64,000 nucleotides of DNA from Pseudaminobacter soli (ex Li et al. 2025) (lineage in GTDB: Bacteria > Pseudomonadota > Alphaproteobacteria > Rhizobiales > Rhizobiaceae), in assembly GCF_003012705.1 (NCBI RefSeq), contig NZ_PXYL01000001.1, forward strand, positions 682,001-746,000. Reading direction: 5' to 3'. Within the stretch, counting starts at the first letter, position 1; each line of letters opens with the position of its first letter. Of the stretch, positions 17,535-26,068 are shown piece by piece. The position numbers and the translations under genes were made by a program. The notes below the pieces were generated by a model. The model searched no databases. It was not told the origin of the DNA and saw only the letters and a list, made by a program, of their open reading frames with translations.

Positions 17535-19052
17535 ATGTCGCATGAAATCCTGACCCCGAGCGAAATGGGCCGAGCCGACAAGCTCGCGATGCAGCACGGG
17601 CCGTTCGACGGCTATGGGCTGATGTCGAATGCCGGCACGCAGATCGCCACGCTGATCCTGGCGCGCTTTCCGGAAATGCGCTGCGCGCATGTGCTTTGCG
17701 GGCCCGGCAACAATGGCGGCGACGGCTATGTGGTCGCCCGGCTACTGGTCAAGGGCGGCGTCGACGTGCATTTGTGGGATGAGGGAGAGCCTCGCGCCGG
17801 CAGCGATGCAGCCATAGCCGCTGCCGACTACCCGGTTGAACCGCGCCCGCTGGCTGATTTCATGCCCGAGCCCGGCGACCTTGTCGTCGATGCGCTCTAT
17901 GGCGCCGGCCTTTCGAAGCCGCTGTCTGAGGCGGCTGCACGCGCTGCGCGTGTCGCCAAGGAAAGCAGTGTGCCCGTTGTGGCGGTCGATCTGCCGTCCG
18001 GCGTTTCCGGCGAGAGCGGCCAGATACTCGGTGACGCATTCGCCGCGGCCCTGACCGTCACTTTCGCGCGCAAAAAACCCGGCCATCTGCTGGAGCCCGG
18101 CCGGACGCTCTGCGGCGATGTCGAGGTCGTCGACATCGGTATAAGTGATGAGGTCATCGCCGAGATCGGCCCGCGCTGCTTCGAGAACCTGCCCGATATC
18201 TGGCTGGAAAAATTTCCGGTGCCGGCATTGGACACATACAAATATCGTCGCGGCCATGTCGGCGTCTTTTCCGGCAGCCCTACGGCGACCGGCGCGGCGC
18301 GACTTTCAGCGATGGCATCGGCGCGCGTTGGGGCAGGGGCGGTCACCGTGCTCTCGCCGACGCGCTCGCTGGCCGTGAACGGCGCGCATCTGACCTCCAT
18401 CATGCTGCGCAAGGCCGATACGCTGGACGAGGTGCTGGGCTTTCTCGACGCGCGCAAGCCGCAGACCCTGGTCTACGGGCCGGGACTGGGGCCGGAGCAG
18501 GAAGTCGCCAATTTCCTGCTCGACCTGCTTGCTGCAATCGATGGCGCGCCTGAAAGCCTTGTGCTCGACGCGGATGGGCTGACTTCGGCTGCATTCCAGC
18601 CCGAAGCGCTGTTCGCCGCTCTGCATGCGCAAGGGGCGCCCAAGGCGATCATGACGCCGCATGAAGGCGAATTCCGGCGTCTGTTCCGGGATATCGCCGA
18701 CGACACGAAGTTGTCGAAGGTAGAAAAGGCACGTGCCGCGGCCGCGAGAGCGGACGCCGTGATCGTCTACAAGGGGCCGGATACGGTGATTGCTTCGCCG
18801 GACGGGCGAGCCGCGATCAACAGCAACGGCACGCCTCTGCTGGCGACGGCAGGTTCTGGCGACGTGCTGTCCGGCCTCTGCGCCGGGCTGCTGGCACAGG
18901 GCATGCCGCCCTTCGAAGCCGCCTGCGCGGCGGTGTGGATCCATTGCGAGGCCGCGCGCAGCTTCGGCCCGGGCCTCCTCGCCGAAGATTTGCCGCTGGC
19001 ACTACGGCCGGTCCTCGGCGATCTTTTTGCGCGCAAGGGTTGGATGGGCTAG
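17535..19052 (+). CDS. nnr: Bifunctional NAD(P)HX epimerase / ADP-dependent NAD(P)HX dehydratase
   Basis: 505 residues with two domains. The YjeF-N epimerase (about residues 1-215) shows the GPGNNGGDGYV motif and VDALYGAGLS and DLPSGVSG. The C-terminal ribokinase-like dehydratase (about 225-500) shows HVGVFSG...TGAA.LSA.AS.R.GAG.VT, DADGLT, MTPHEGEF.RLF and the NGTPLLATAGSGDVLSG motif. Together they repair hydrated NADH and NADPH. It is transcribed divergently from glnB. The fusion is the common bacterial form (YjeF/Nnr). Confidence 0.95.
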   Translation: MSHEILTPSEMGRADKLAMQHGPFDGYGLMSNAGTQIATLILARFPEMRCAHVLCGPGNNGGDGYVVARLLVKGGVDVHLWDEGEPRAGSDAAIAAADYPVEPRPLADFMPEPGDLVVDALYGAGLSKPLSEAAARAARVAKESSVPVVAVDLPSGVSGESGQILGDAFAAALTVTFARKKPGHLLEPGRTLCGDVEVVDIGISDEVIAEIGPRCFENLPDIWLEKFPVPALDTYKYRRGHVGVFSGSPTATGAARLSAMASARVGAGAVTVLSPTRSLAVNGAHLTSIMLRKADTLDEVLGFLDARKPQTLVYGPGLGPEQEVANFLLDLLAAIDGAPESLVLDADGLTSAAFQPEALFAALHAQGAPKAIMTPHEGEFRRLFRDIADDTKLSKVEKARAAAARADAVIVYKGPDTVIASPDGRAAINSNGTPLLATAGSGDVLSGLCAGLLAQGMPPFEAACAAVWIHCEAARSFGPGLLAEDLPLALRPVLGDLFARKGWMG

Positions 19053-19072
19053 GGCGGCGCCACCTTCGTCAT

Positions 19073-19219
19073 CCCCTCTCCGTCGCGCTTCGCGCGCCAC
19101 CTCTCCCCGCGAGCGGGGCGAGGAACCGGCACCCGCCAAAGTCACGACCTCTCAGAACTTGGGTTCCTCGCCCCCATGAAATGGGGGAGAGGTGGCGCGC
19201 GAAGCGCGACGGAGAGGGG
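19073..19219. repeat. Perfect 36-bp inverted repeat with a nested 13-bp inverted repeat
   Basis: Arm 19073-19108 is the exact reverse complement of 19184-19219 (36 bp). Between them 19115-19127 pairs exactly with 19162-19174 (13 bp). The whole 147-nt unit can fold as one long nested hairpin or cruciform on either strand. It begins 21 bp after the preceding stop codon. It looks like a mobile non-coding repeat; there is no coding potential inside. Confidence 0.9.
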
Positions 19220-19354
19220 GTGCGGCGGCCAGAAAACGGGGATGGATTCCTGAGAATTCCGAAGTCGACCAAAGCTAACCCACTGAAATCATTTGCCCCA
19301 AAACAAAAATCACCACCTGCTTTCTCCCCCACATTGCCGCCTCCCGCATAATGC

Positions 19355-19620
19355 CCGCATCGGCCTCACCGGGAACACGGGTCATGAACCGGATGAGCGT
19401 GGAGGGCGACGATGTCCGGGCTGGTGGTGCTACGGTCGCACTGCTGGGTGATGAACCCCCAAGTCCGGGCCCAGGGTGTGGCTGGCCGCGCGAATGCGGA
19501 GGCGAACAAACCCAGGCAAGAGCATCGAACGGGCGGTCGCGGAGACCGCAGATTTACTTAAACGAGCGCGTTTCCCGACCGCCCGTCTTCCCAGTTCTTT
19601 GAACAAGCCAGACGGTCAAA
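19355..19620 (+). other. Structured gene-poor segment, possible ncRNA or small ORF
   Basis: No recognised gene. At its 3' part ACGGGCGGTCG (19529-19539) can pair with CGACCGCCCGT (19576-19586), or alternatively GCGGTC/GACCGC form a local hairpin at 19533-19549; both cannot form at once. A small hairpin AAACG-AGCG-CGTTT lies at 19560-19573. A 49-codon ORF, ATG 19412 to TAA 19561 (begins MSGLVVLRSHCWVMNPQVRA, ends RRFT), crosses the region. It has no clear Shine-Dalgarno sequence, so it may merely overlap an RNA. I could not match it to 6S, tmRNA, RNase P or SRP RNA by eye. The flanking stretch 19220-19354 shows nothing recognisable. Confidence 0.35.
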
Positions 19621-19649
19621 AAACCGGGCGTGGCAATGAATAGGTGCGT

Positions 19650-19830
19650 GCCCTGAGCCTGTCGAAGGGCGAGGCTCGCCCTGCGGGCGAGCGCCTCAGC
19701 ATGAGGGAGCTAGGCGCCACGCCTCAACTCAGGAGAGGGGGTGGGAGCCGCCGGTAGCCCTCATGGTGAGGTGCGCAGTGCAGCGAAGCGAAACGGAGCC
19801 TCGAACCACGAGGGCGGGATGGAGCACGCC
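19650..19830. repeat. Cluster of short palindromic intergenic repeats
   Basis: Three pieces are visible. GCCCT-GAGCCTGTCG-AAGGGC lies at 19650-19670, a motif I recall as a widespread alphaproteobacterial repeat. GCTCGCCC-TGC-GGGCGAGC is a perfect hairpin at 19674-19692. CCTCAGCATGAGGG at 19694-19707 is an inverted copy, with one mismatch, of CCCTCATGGTGAGG near 19759-19772. It lies directly behind the 3' end of the frnE-like gene. Confidence 0.7.
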
Positions 19831-19836
19831 GACGTT

Positions 19837-20517
19837 TTACCCGCCAGCCAATTCGCCGCGGGCCTTGGCGGCGGCGATCTGGCGGATTGCGTCGGCCAGC
19901 GTGTCGGTGTCCTGCGCGCCCATCACCGCATATTTGCCCTCGAACAAGAAGCAGGGAACGCCGGTGATGCCCATGCGCGAGGCGGTGGCGACCTCACCGG
20001 CAACGGCCTCGCTATCGGCATCGGTGGCAAGCATTGCCGCCACCACCGGCGCGTCCATTCCGGCTTCGCCCGCGGCCTCGACCAGCACTGCATGGTCGCC
20101 GATGTTCTTGCCTTCCTCGAAATAGAGCTGGAAGAACCGGCGTGCGAGCCTGCCCTGCACCTCGGCGCCGCTGGCGCTGGCCCAGCGCAGCACGCGATGG
20201 GCGTCGAGCGTGTTGGGCGACATCGTGATGCCGCCGAAGTCGAAATCGATGCCCTCGACCGCTCCCAACTCCTTGATCCTGCTGTGCATCTCGCGCAGGC
20301 GGTCGGCGCTGCCGAACTTCGCCAGCATGTATTCCTGGCGGTCCTTGCCTTCGGGCGGGATGGTCGGATCGAGCTGAAACGGCCGCCAGCGGATTTCGAC
20401 ATCCACGTCCGGCACAGCCGCGACCGCCTTGTCCAGCCGCTTCTGGCCGATAAAGCACCAGGGGCAGACGACATCCGAGACGACGTCGACCGTGAGGGAC
20501 TGCTGGGGTGCGGTCAT
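19837..20517 (-). CDS. DsbA-like oxidoreductase of the FrnE family
   Basis: 226 residues without a signal peptide. The thioredoxin-fold active site is Cys18-Pro-Trp-Cys21 (SDVVCPWCFIG), and the family motifs WRPFQLDP..P.EG, AHRVLRWA and GVPCFLF(cis-Pro loop TGVP) are present. FrnE proteins are cytoplasmic dithiol oxidoreductases linked to oxidative or metal stress; the name comes from a polyketide cluster but most members have no such role. The start lies 21 bp behind the stop of the solute-binding protein gene, so both may share a transcript. Confidence 0.88.
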   Translation of the reverse strand: MTAPQQSLTVDVVSDVVCPWCFIGQKRLDKAVAAVPDVDVEIRWRPFQLDPTIPPEGKDRQEYMLAKFGSADRLREMHSRIKELGAVEGIDFDFGGITMSPNTLDAHRVLRWASASGAEVQGRLARRFFQLYFEEGKNIGDHAVLVEAAGEAGMDAPVVAAMLATDADSEAVAGEVATASRMGITGVPCFLFEGKYAVMGAQDTDTLADAIRQIAAAKARGELAGG

Positions 20518-20538
20518 AGCGGGGTACCTTCCTGCCGG

Positions 20539-22377
20539 TCAGTCCGGCTTGTGCCACCAGGTGGGAAGTTGATACCCGAATATAGGAGTCCGGTCCGGGT
20601 GCGCCAGATAGTTCCAATAGACGACGAATTTCCGGTTGTCGTACTGCATCGGCACCATGTAGGCGCTGGAGATCAGCAGCCGGTCAAGCGCGCGCACGGC
20701 CGCGATGTAGGAATCCTTGTCGCGCGCATTGAGCAACGCCTCGATCATGGCGTCGATCGCCGGGTCGGACGCGCCGGACAGGTTGAACGAGCCCTCGGCT
20801 TTGGCGGATTCCGAGCCCCAGCGCCCGAGCAGCTCGATGCCGGGCGACAGCGATCCGACAAAGCCTGTGTTGCCGATCAGCATGTCGAAGTCGAAGCGCT
20901 GCTTGCGCATCTGGATCTGGTCGGCCTCGAGCGCGCGAATGGTGACCGCAATGCCGATCTTGGCCAGCGTGCGCTGGTAGAGAGCCGCCAGCCGCTCCTC
21001 GCTTTGCGAAGCGGTGAGGATCTCGAAGCTGAAGGGCACGCCATGCGGATCGAGCAGCTTGCCGTCTTCGATGCGGTAGCCGGCGCTCTTCAGGAGATCG
21101 AGCGCGGCCTTGAGTTCGGTGCGGTCGCGGCCGGAGCCGTCAGTCTCGGGGGGCAGGTAGGTGCCGTCCATGACCTCCGGCAACACCTTGCCGGGGAAGG
21201 GCGCGAGCAGCTTCCGCTCCTCCTCGCTGGCCGGGCGGCCGAGCGCGGACAGTTCCGAATTCTGCCAGTAGCTCGCCGTGCGCTTGAACTGGCCGTCGAA
21301 CAAATTTTTGTTCGCCCATTCGAAGTCGTAGAGCAGGGCCAGCGCACGGCGCACGCGCGGGTCGGCAAACTTCGGCAGCCGCGTGTTGAACAGGAAACCC
21401 TGGACGACGGGCGGCAGACCGTTGTCGAAGGTCTCGGTCACCACCCTGCCGTCGCGCATGGCCGGAAAGTCGAGATCGCGCTCGCGCTTGACCGGGTCAG
21501 GCTCCTCGTAGAGCGAGCACAGCCCTTTCTTGAAGGCCTCGAAGAGGGAGTTCGCGTTGAGGAAATACTCGATGGTGATGCGATCGAAATTGTCGTAGCC
21601 GCGCTTGGAGGGCAGGTCCTTCGCCCAATAGTCGGGGTTGCGCTGGAAAACGATGCGCTGGCCCGGCACGACCTGTTCGACCCGATAGGGACCGCTGCCG
21701 ACCAACGGCTTCAGCGTCGTCTGGTCGAAGGTCTCCTTGTCGAACGCGTGCTTGGGGACGATCGGCGTCATCGCAATGATGAGCGGAAATTCGCGATCGG
21801 CGTTTTCGTTGAAGGTAAAACGCACGCTGCGCTCGCCCGTCTTCTCGAGCTTGGCGATCTTCTTCATGCGATCGCTGTAGGGCGGGCGCCCCTTGGCGGT
21901 GAAGACGTCGTAGGTGAAGAGCACGTCGTCGGCGGTCACCGGCTCTCCATCCGACCATTTGGCGTTCGGATTAAGATGGAACTCCACGACCTTCCGATCA
22001 GGCGAGATATCGAGCGAATCGGCGAGCAGGCCGTAAAGCGAAAACGCCTCGTCGGCGCTGCGCTGCATCAAGGGCTCGAACACCAGATTGCCATAGATCG
22101 TGTCGATCATGCCGCGCGCGGTGGTGCGCAGGCTTTTCAGGATGAACGGATTGAGGTTGTCGAAGCTGCCGACAACGCAATAGGTGACGCTGCCGCCCTT
22201 GGGCGCATCGGGGTTCACATAGGGAAAATTGCGGAAACCGTCCTTGAGCGCGGGTTCCCCCTGCATGGCGATGGAATGCATCGGCTCGGAAAGGCCTGCG
22301 CTTACGCTTCCAAGCAACATGGCCGCCCCGGTGCAGAGCGAAAGAAATATGCGGCTTCTCACCGGCGTCCTCGACAT
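20539..22377 (-). CDS. Family 5 extracellular solute-binding protein (peptide/microcin C YejA-like)
   Basis: About 612 residues with a signal peptide (MSRTPVRSRIFLSLCTGAAM...). After it EPMHSIAMQGEPAL..GF..FPYVNPDAPKGG is typical of the YejA-like branch of SBP family 5; later WSDGEPVTADDVLFTYD and VGSGPYRVEQV are general family 5 features. Such proteins deliver oligopeptides or peptide-like compounds to an ABC importer. No permease or ATPase is next to it. The frame opens at an ATG at 22413; I prefer 22377 because it gives a normal signal peptide, but ribosome-binding sites are weak for both. The gap 22414-22596 has no gene. Confidence 0.85.
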   Translation of the reverse strand: MSRTPVRSRIFLSLCTGAAMLLGSVSAGLSEPMHSIAMQGEPALKDGFRNFPYVNPDAPKGGSVTYCVVGSFDNLNPFILKSLRTTARGMIDTIYGNLVFEPLMQRSADEAFSLYGLLADSLDISPDRKVVEFHLNPNAKWSDGEPVTADDVLFTYDVFTAKGRPPYSDRMKKIAKLEKTGERSVRFTFNENADREFPLIIAMTPIVPKHAFDKETFDQTTLKPLVGSGPYRVEQVVPGQRIVFQRNPDYWAKDLPSKRGYDNFDRITIEYFLNANSLFEAFKKGLCSLYEEPDPVKRERDLDFPAMRDGRVVTETFDNGLPPVVQGFLFNTRLPKFADPRVRRALALLYDFEWANKNLFDGQFKRTASYWQNSELSALGRPASEEERKLLAPFPGKVLPEVMDGTYLPPETDGSGRDRTELKAALDLLKSAGYRIEDGKLLDPHGVPFSFEILTASQSEERLAALYQRTLAKIGIAVTIRALEADQIQMRKQRFDFDMLIGNTGFVGSLSPGIELLGRWGSESAKAEGSFNLSGASDPAIDAMIEALLNARDKDSYIAAVRALDRLLISSAYMVPMQYDNRKFVVYWNYLAHPDRTPIFGYQLPTWWHKPD

Positions 22378-22596
22378 AGCAACTTCGATTTGATTCGTAT
22401 TTGAATCTAACATGACGGCGGTATTGTGAGCTTAGTTGAGTCTTCCCCCAATAATCACAGTGGACGGGGCTGGATTCGGGACGCGGGGCAGTGTAACACG
22501 CCGGCAAAAGTCATGCTGTTGCCTCAATTACCAAACAGGTAGCGTGGCGACGGCACCGCGAGCCGGTCCCGGAATCATTTGAGAGGATTGAGATAG

Positions 22597-23223
22597 ATGA
22601 CGAGCCTGAAAACCGACATTGCCCGTCTTTCGGTCATGGCCGCAGGCGTGGTCGGCGTGCTCGCCGCTGGTTTTGCGTCGGCGCCGGCTGCAGCTCAGCA
22701 AATTCCGCAGGGCTGGTTCAAGGCCTGCTCGAAGCAGGAAGACGTGGATATCTGCAACGTGCAGAACATCTCCACCGCCGCTTCCGGCCAGCTCGTCACC
22801 GGCATCAGCCTGATCGAGCTCAAGGGCAAGATCAACCGCAAGGTTTTCCAGGTCACCGTACCGACCGGCCGTCTCGTTCCTCCCGGCATCGGCCTCCAGA
22901 TCGATAACGGCAAGGCCCAGAAGCTCGACTACGTGATCTGCTTCCCCGACCGCTGCGTCGCCGAGGCTCCGATGACCGACCAGCTCATCGCCTCGTTCAA
23001 GAAGGGCTCGGAGCTGACGCTGACCTCCGTGAACTTCCAGAACCAGCAGAACCCGGTCAAGGTTTCGCTGCAGGGCTTCACCGGCGTGTTCGATGGCCCG
23101 GCCATGCAGCAGTCGGACCTCGAAGAGCGCCAGAAGAAGCTCCAGGAGTTCGTCTCCAAGAACAACGAGGACTTCGCCAAGAAGCTCAAGGAAGAGCAGG
23201 ACAAGGCCAAGACGGCCAACTGA
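22597..23223 (+). CDS. ialB: Invasion-associated locus B (IalB) family protein
   Basis: 208 residues. A signal peptide (to about AAA at residue 33) is followed by an IalB domain: GWFKACSKQEDVDICNVQ, LVTGISLIELKGKINRKVFQVTVPTGRLVPPGI.LQID.G and YVICFPDRCVAEAP, including four cysteines that likely form disulfides. The C-terminus is a Lys/Glu-rich helix. IalB was first named in Bartonella erythrocyte invasion, but homologues are general envelope proteins in Hyphomicrobiales and their biochemical role is unknown. GAGAGGA precedes the ATG; a terminator follows at 23246-23271. Confidence 0.9.
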   Translation: MTSLKTDIARLSVMAAGVVGVLAAGFASAPAAAQQIPQGWFKACSKQEDVDICNVQNISTAASGQLVTGISLIELKGKINRKVFQVTVPTGRLVPPGIGLQIDNGKAQKLDYVICFPDRCVAEAPMTDQLIASFKKGSELTLTSVNFQNQQNPVKVSLQGFTGVFDGPAMQQSDLEERQKKLQEFVSKNNEDFAKKLKEEQDKAKTAN

Positions 23224-23245
23224 TCTTCAAGCCAGATACAAGAAA

Positions 23246-23271
23246 GAGCGGGGTTTTAGCCCCGCTTTTTT
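23246..23271 (+). terminator. Terminator after ialB
   Basis: GCGGGG (23248-23253) pairs with CCCCGC (23260-23265) and is followed by TTTTTT (23266-23271). The A-rich left flank could also serve the convergent hspQ. Confidence 0.9.
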
Positions 23272-23296
23272 GTTGCCTCGAAGGCCGGCGCAGATT

Positions 23297-23629
23297 TCAG
23301 TGGCGCGCCTGGCGCTTGGGCGCATAGCTGCCGTCGGCGGCCTTGTCGAAGAACTCGCGCAACTGCGGATGGCGGATCGGGTCACCGGACTGGTCGGCGA
23401 GCAGGTTCTGCTCCGACACATAGGCGATATATTCCGTCTCGTCGTTTTCGGCGAGCAGGTGGTAGAAGGGCTGGTCCTTGCGCGGGCGAACCTCGGCCGG
23501 AATCGCCTCGTACCATTCGTCGGTATTGTTGAACTCGGGATCGACGTCGAAGATGACGCCCCTGAAGGGGAACAAGCGGTGTCGCACCACTTGGCCGATC
23601 GCAAACTTTGCCGTCTTGCTTTCAGTCAC
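23297..23629 (-). CDS. hspQ: Heat shock protein HspQ
   Basis: 110 residues matching the HspQ (YccV-like) family: AKFAIGQVVRHRLFPFRGVIFDVDPEFNNTDEWYEAIP and QPFYHLLAEN...YIAYVSEQNLL.D.SG.PIRHP. HspQ is a DnaA-related specificity factor for Lon in enterobacteria; the hemimethylated-DNA-binding name is older. It converges with ialB. The gap 23630-23816 contains a small GC hairpin (GCCCGGC-GAG-CCGGGC near 23647) and no gene. Confidence 0.93.
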   Translation of the reverse strand: MTESKTAKFAIGQVVRHRLFPFRGVIFDVDPEFNNTDEWYEAIPAEVRPRKDQPFYHLLAENDETEYIAYVSEQNLLADQSGDPIRHPQLREFFDKAADGSYAPKRQARH

Positions 23630-23816
23630 GTCTGCAAATTCCTGTAGCCCGGCGAGCCGGGCGTTCCTGACCTCGAACCGTCGAGGCTTGCTGCTCGAAA
23701 GTTATTTGGCGTAGCGCTTGCAGCAATTCAATCCCGATCCGCTCAACGCGTTCGGGAACAAGGGGTTAGCCGGGAGAATCCAAGGCGAGGAATCTGTCTC
23801 GCTATGCAGACCTCTT

Positions 23817-25043
23817 TCAGTGCGTGCTCACGCGAGGTGGAAAGCTGTCGCGAAGCGACGACCCGAGCGCTGCGAGGCCGCTGCCAGGTTTGAGCCCTTC
23901 GCGCATGAAGAGAGCCCGAAGCGGCGCAAATCCACCGAGAATGCTGAGGCCCGCGCTGCGCAGCATTTGAGCCGGAAGCAGGTTGGACAGCAGCGACTGG
24001 TTCAGCAGGCCAACCGCACCGGTGCGAGCGAAAATGTCCGGGCGGCGGCGACGGTCGTAGGTCGAAAGCGCCGACGAAGATCCCGGATCGGACCTATGGC
24101 TGGCCGCGATTTCAACGAGTTGCTGGACGTCCCGGATGCCGAGGTTCAGCCCCTGCGCACCGATCGGCGGGAAGACGTGCGCGGCTTCGCCGACAAGTGC
24201 GATGCGGTTTTGGGCAAAGCGCGCCGGTAACCTGGCCGAGAGCGGATAAACCTGCCGGCCGGCCTCGACCGTGACACGCCCGAGCATGGATTGCATGCGC
24301 TCCTCAACGCGCATCGACAGCGTCTCGTCGTCGAGCGCGACGAGTTCGTCGGCCGTCTCGGGCCTAACGACCCACACAAGGCTCGAGCGGTTGCCAGGCA
24401 GCGGCACCTGGGTGAACGGGCCGGTCTCGGTGTGGAATTCCGTCGAGGCAAACCCATGTTCGCGCGTATGCGCGAAATTGAGAACGAGGGCGGCCTGCGG
24501 ATAGGGATGCGTGGATGTCGAGATGCCGGCCGCCTCGCGAGCCGGCGAAAGGCGTCCGTCGGCGGCCACTGCGAGTGCCGCGGTAAGCGCCGTTCCGTCG
24601 GGCAGAATTGCACGGACGCGGTCGGCCGATGGATCCCAGCGTTCGACCATGGCTTCGTGCCACACAATGCCGGGCTGAGCCTTCACGGCCTGTTCGAGCG
24701 CCTCATTGAGATACAGGTTCGGGATGTTGAGGCCGAAATAGGGTTCGCTGATCTCGCTGGCGTGGAATGTCACTACGGGGCTGCGGATCAGCCGGCGCGT
24801 TGCGTCGACGATGCGCATGGTGCGCAACGGCGCGCCATTGGGTTCGATTGCACTCAAAACGCCGATCGATTCCATGTATTCTAGGGCGGGAACCATGAGG
24901 GCGGTGGTGCGGCGGTCCTTGCCGATGACGGCCGGACCGACGAGTTGGACCGAAAAGCCTGCTTGCGCCATCGCCAACGCGGCAATCAAACCAGCGGGAC
25001 CGGTTCCCGCGACGATGACATTGGCAGTTTCGGCAGGTTCCAT
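23817..25043 (-). CDS. UbiH/UbiF-family FAD-dependent monooxygenase
   Basis: 408 residues from ATG 25043. The N-terminal dinucleotide motif is VIVAGTGPAGLIAALAMAQAG, the FAD motif RIALVGEAAHVFPPIGAQGLNLGIRD is the UbiH/COQ6 signature (G.AAH..PP.GAQG.N), and the DG motif appears as AVAADGRLSPAREAAG. It probably hydroxylates the ubiquinone ring precursor. The frame is open up to 25070, but MEPAETANVIVAG is the more natural N-terminus. It is divergent from the DUF2182 gene (112-bp gap). Which ring position it modifies cannot be read. Confidence 0.85.
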   Translation of the reverse strand: MEPAETANVIVAGTGPAGLIAALAMAQAGFSVQLVGPAVIGKDRRTTALMVPALEYMESIGVLSAIEPNGAPLRTMRIVDATRRLIRSPVVTFHASEISEPYFGLNIPNLYLNEALEQAVKAQPGIVWHEAMVERWDPSADRVRAILPDGTALTAALAVAADGRLSPAREAAGISTSTHPYPQAALVLNFAHTREHGFASTEFHTETGPFTQVPLPGNRSSLVWVVRPETADELVALDDETLSMRVEERMQSMLGRVTVEAGRQVYPLSARLPARFAQNRIALVGEAAHVFPPIGAQGLNLGIRDVQQLVEIAASHRSDPGSSSALSTYDRRRRPDIFARTGAVGLLNQSLLSNLLPAQMLRSAGLSILGGFAPLRALFMREGLKPGSGLAALGSSLRDSFPPRVSTH

Positions 25044-25155
25044 GGCGACGCCCCATCCGCATTCACGCAAGCCGGAAACAGAGTCCGACCAGTACTCTCA
25101 TATAGGTTGCGGCGATCATGTTGATCAACGTGGCGATTCAGCCCATCGATTGGTG

Positions 25156-26049
25156 ATGAACAACAAGCTGGACGGCTTCGACAATCTCGACCGGGCGGGG
25201 CGTGCCACGGGGGCGATCGCGCGCGATCCGCGCGAGGCGGTGTACCTTGCCCTGGGAGCCGGCATTGCGCTGTCGTGGATTCTGCTCGCCGCCATGGCGC
25301 TGCGCGGGGCCGAGCTTCGCGCGCCGGGCACCGGTGCTCCCGGCGATTTTCTCTTGCGCATGCTGCCCGATCTGCCCTTGCCGGGTTTCCTCGATCGGTT
25401 CTTCCTGCTGTGTCTGACGCCGGCGCCGCTAGGCAGCTTCGCGCTGGAGGCGTTCTTTGCGCTGACGCTGATGTGGCTGCTGATGTCGGTTGCGATGATG
25501 CTGCCATCGGCGGCGCCGATGATCCGGACCTATTGCGAGATCGCCGATACCGCACGGCTGAAGGGGGAGCTAGTGGTGCATCCTTTGGCGCTCGTTGGAG
25601 GGTATTTGTCCGTATGGCTGGCCGCGTCGGTACTGTTTGCGGGCCTGTCGCTTGCGCTCCAGGTCGCCGCGACGGCGCAACCGGGCGCGCCGCTTGCCGG
25701 CCTGGCGGGTGGCATCGCACTCGGCATTGCCGGGCTCTACCAGTTCAGCTCGCTTAAACAGGCCTGCCTGAAAAAGTGCCGCAACCCGTTCTCGATCCTG
25801 TTCGCCCGCTGGAGCGACAGGCCATCGCGTATTTTCAAGCTTGGTCTGGAGCAGGGCGTCTGGTGCCTCGGCTGCTGCTGGGCGCTGATGCTGGTGATGT
25901 TTGCAGTCGGCATCATGAATTTGTTTTGGATGGCGCTGATTGCGCTGTTTACGCTGGTCGAAAAACAAGGAACAAAGCGCCTTCCAACGCGGCTCGCGGG
26001 TGCGATACTGCTTGTGTGGGCGGTTGTGCTTCTAGTAAGTTCCGCCTGA
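25156..26049 (+). CDS. DUF2182 predicted metal-binding integral membrane protein
   Basis: 297 residues with about seven membrane segments. The DUF2182 signature MWLLMSVAMMLPSAAP lies at residues 106-121, followed by the cysteine motifs KQACLKKCRNP (Cys204, Cys208) and GVWCLGCCWALM (Cys237, Cys240, Cys241). The Met-rich helix and paired cysteines suggest transition-metal, perhaps copper, handling, but I know of no settled function. The start could also be the adjacent GTG 25153. The DUF1326 gene follows after 19 bp, a pairing that supports a shared task. Confidence 0.8.
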   Translation: MNNKLDGFDNLDRAGRATGAIARDPREAVYLALGAGIALSWILLAAMALRGAELRAPGTGAPGDFLLRMLPDLPLPGFLDRFFLLCLTPAPLGSFALEAFFALTLMWLLMSVAMMLPSAAPMIRTYCEIADTARLKGELVVHPLALVGGYLSVWLAASVLFAGLSLALQVAATAQPGAPLAGLAGGIALGIAGLYQFSSLKQACLKKCRNPFSILFARWSDRPSRIFKLGLEQGVWCLGCCWALMLVMFAVGIMNLFWMALIALFTLVEKQGTKRLPTRLAGAILLVWAVVLLVSSA

Positions 26050-26068
26050 CCGGGAAGGGGGACATTCC

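Noticed and set aside
19351-19602. 83-codon frame in the gene-poor gap
   Set aside because: No ribosome-binding site, Arg/Gly/Pro-rich composition and overlap with the structured segment; not supported as a gene.
19741-22404. 887-codon plus-strand frame
   Set aside because: It covers the minus-strand frnE-like and solute-binding protein genes in antisense; composition is rich in His, Arg and Asp without a domain.
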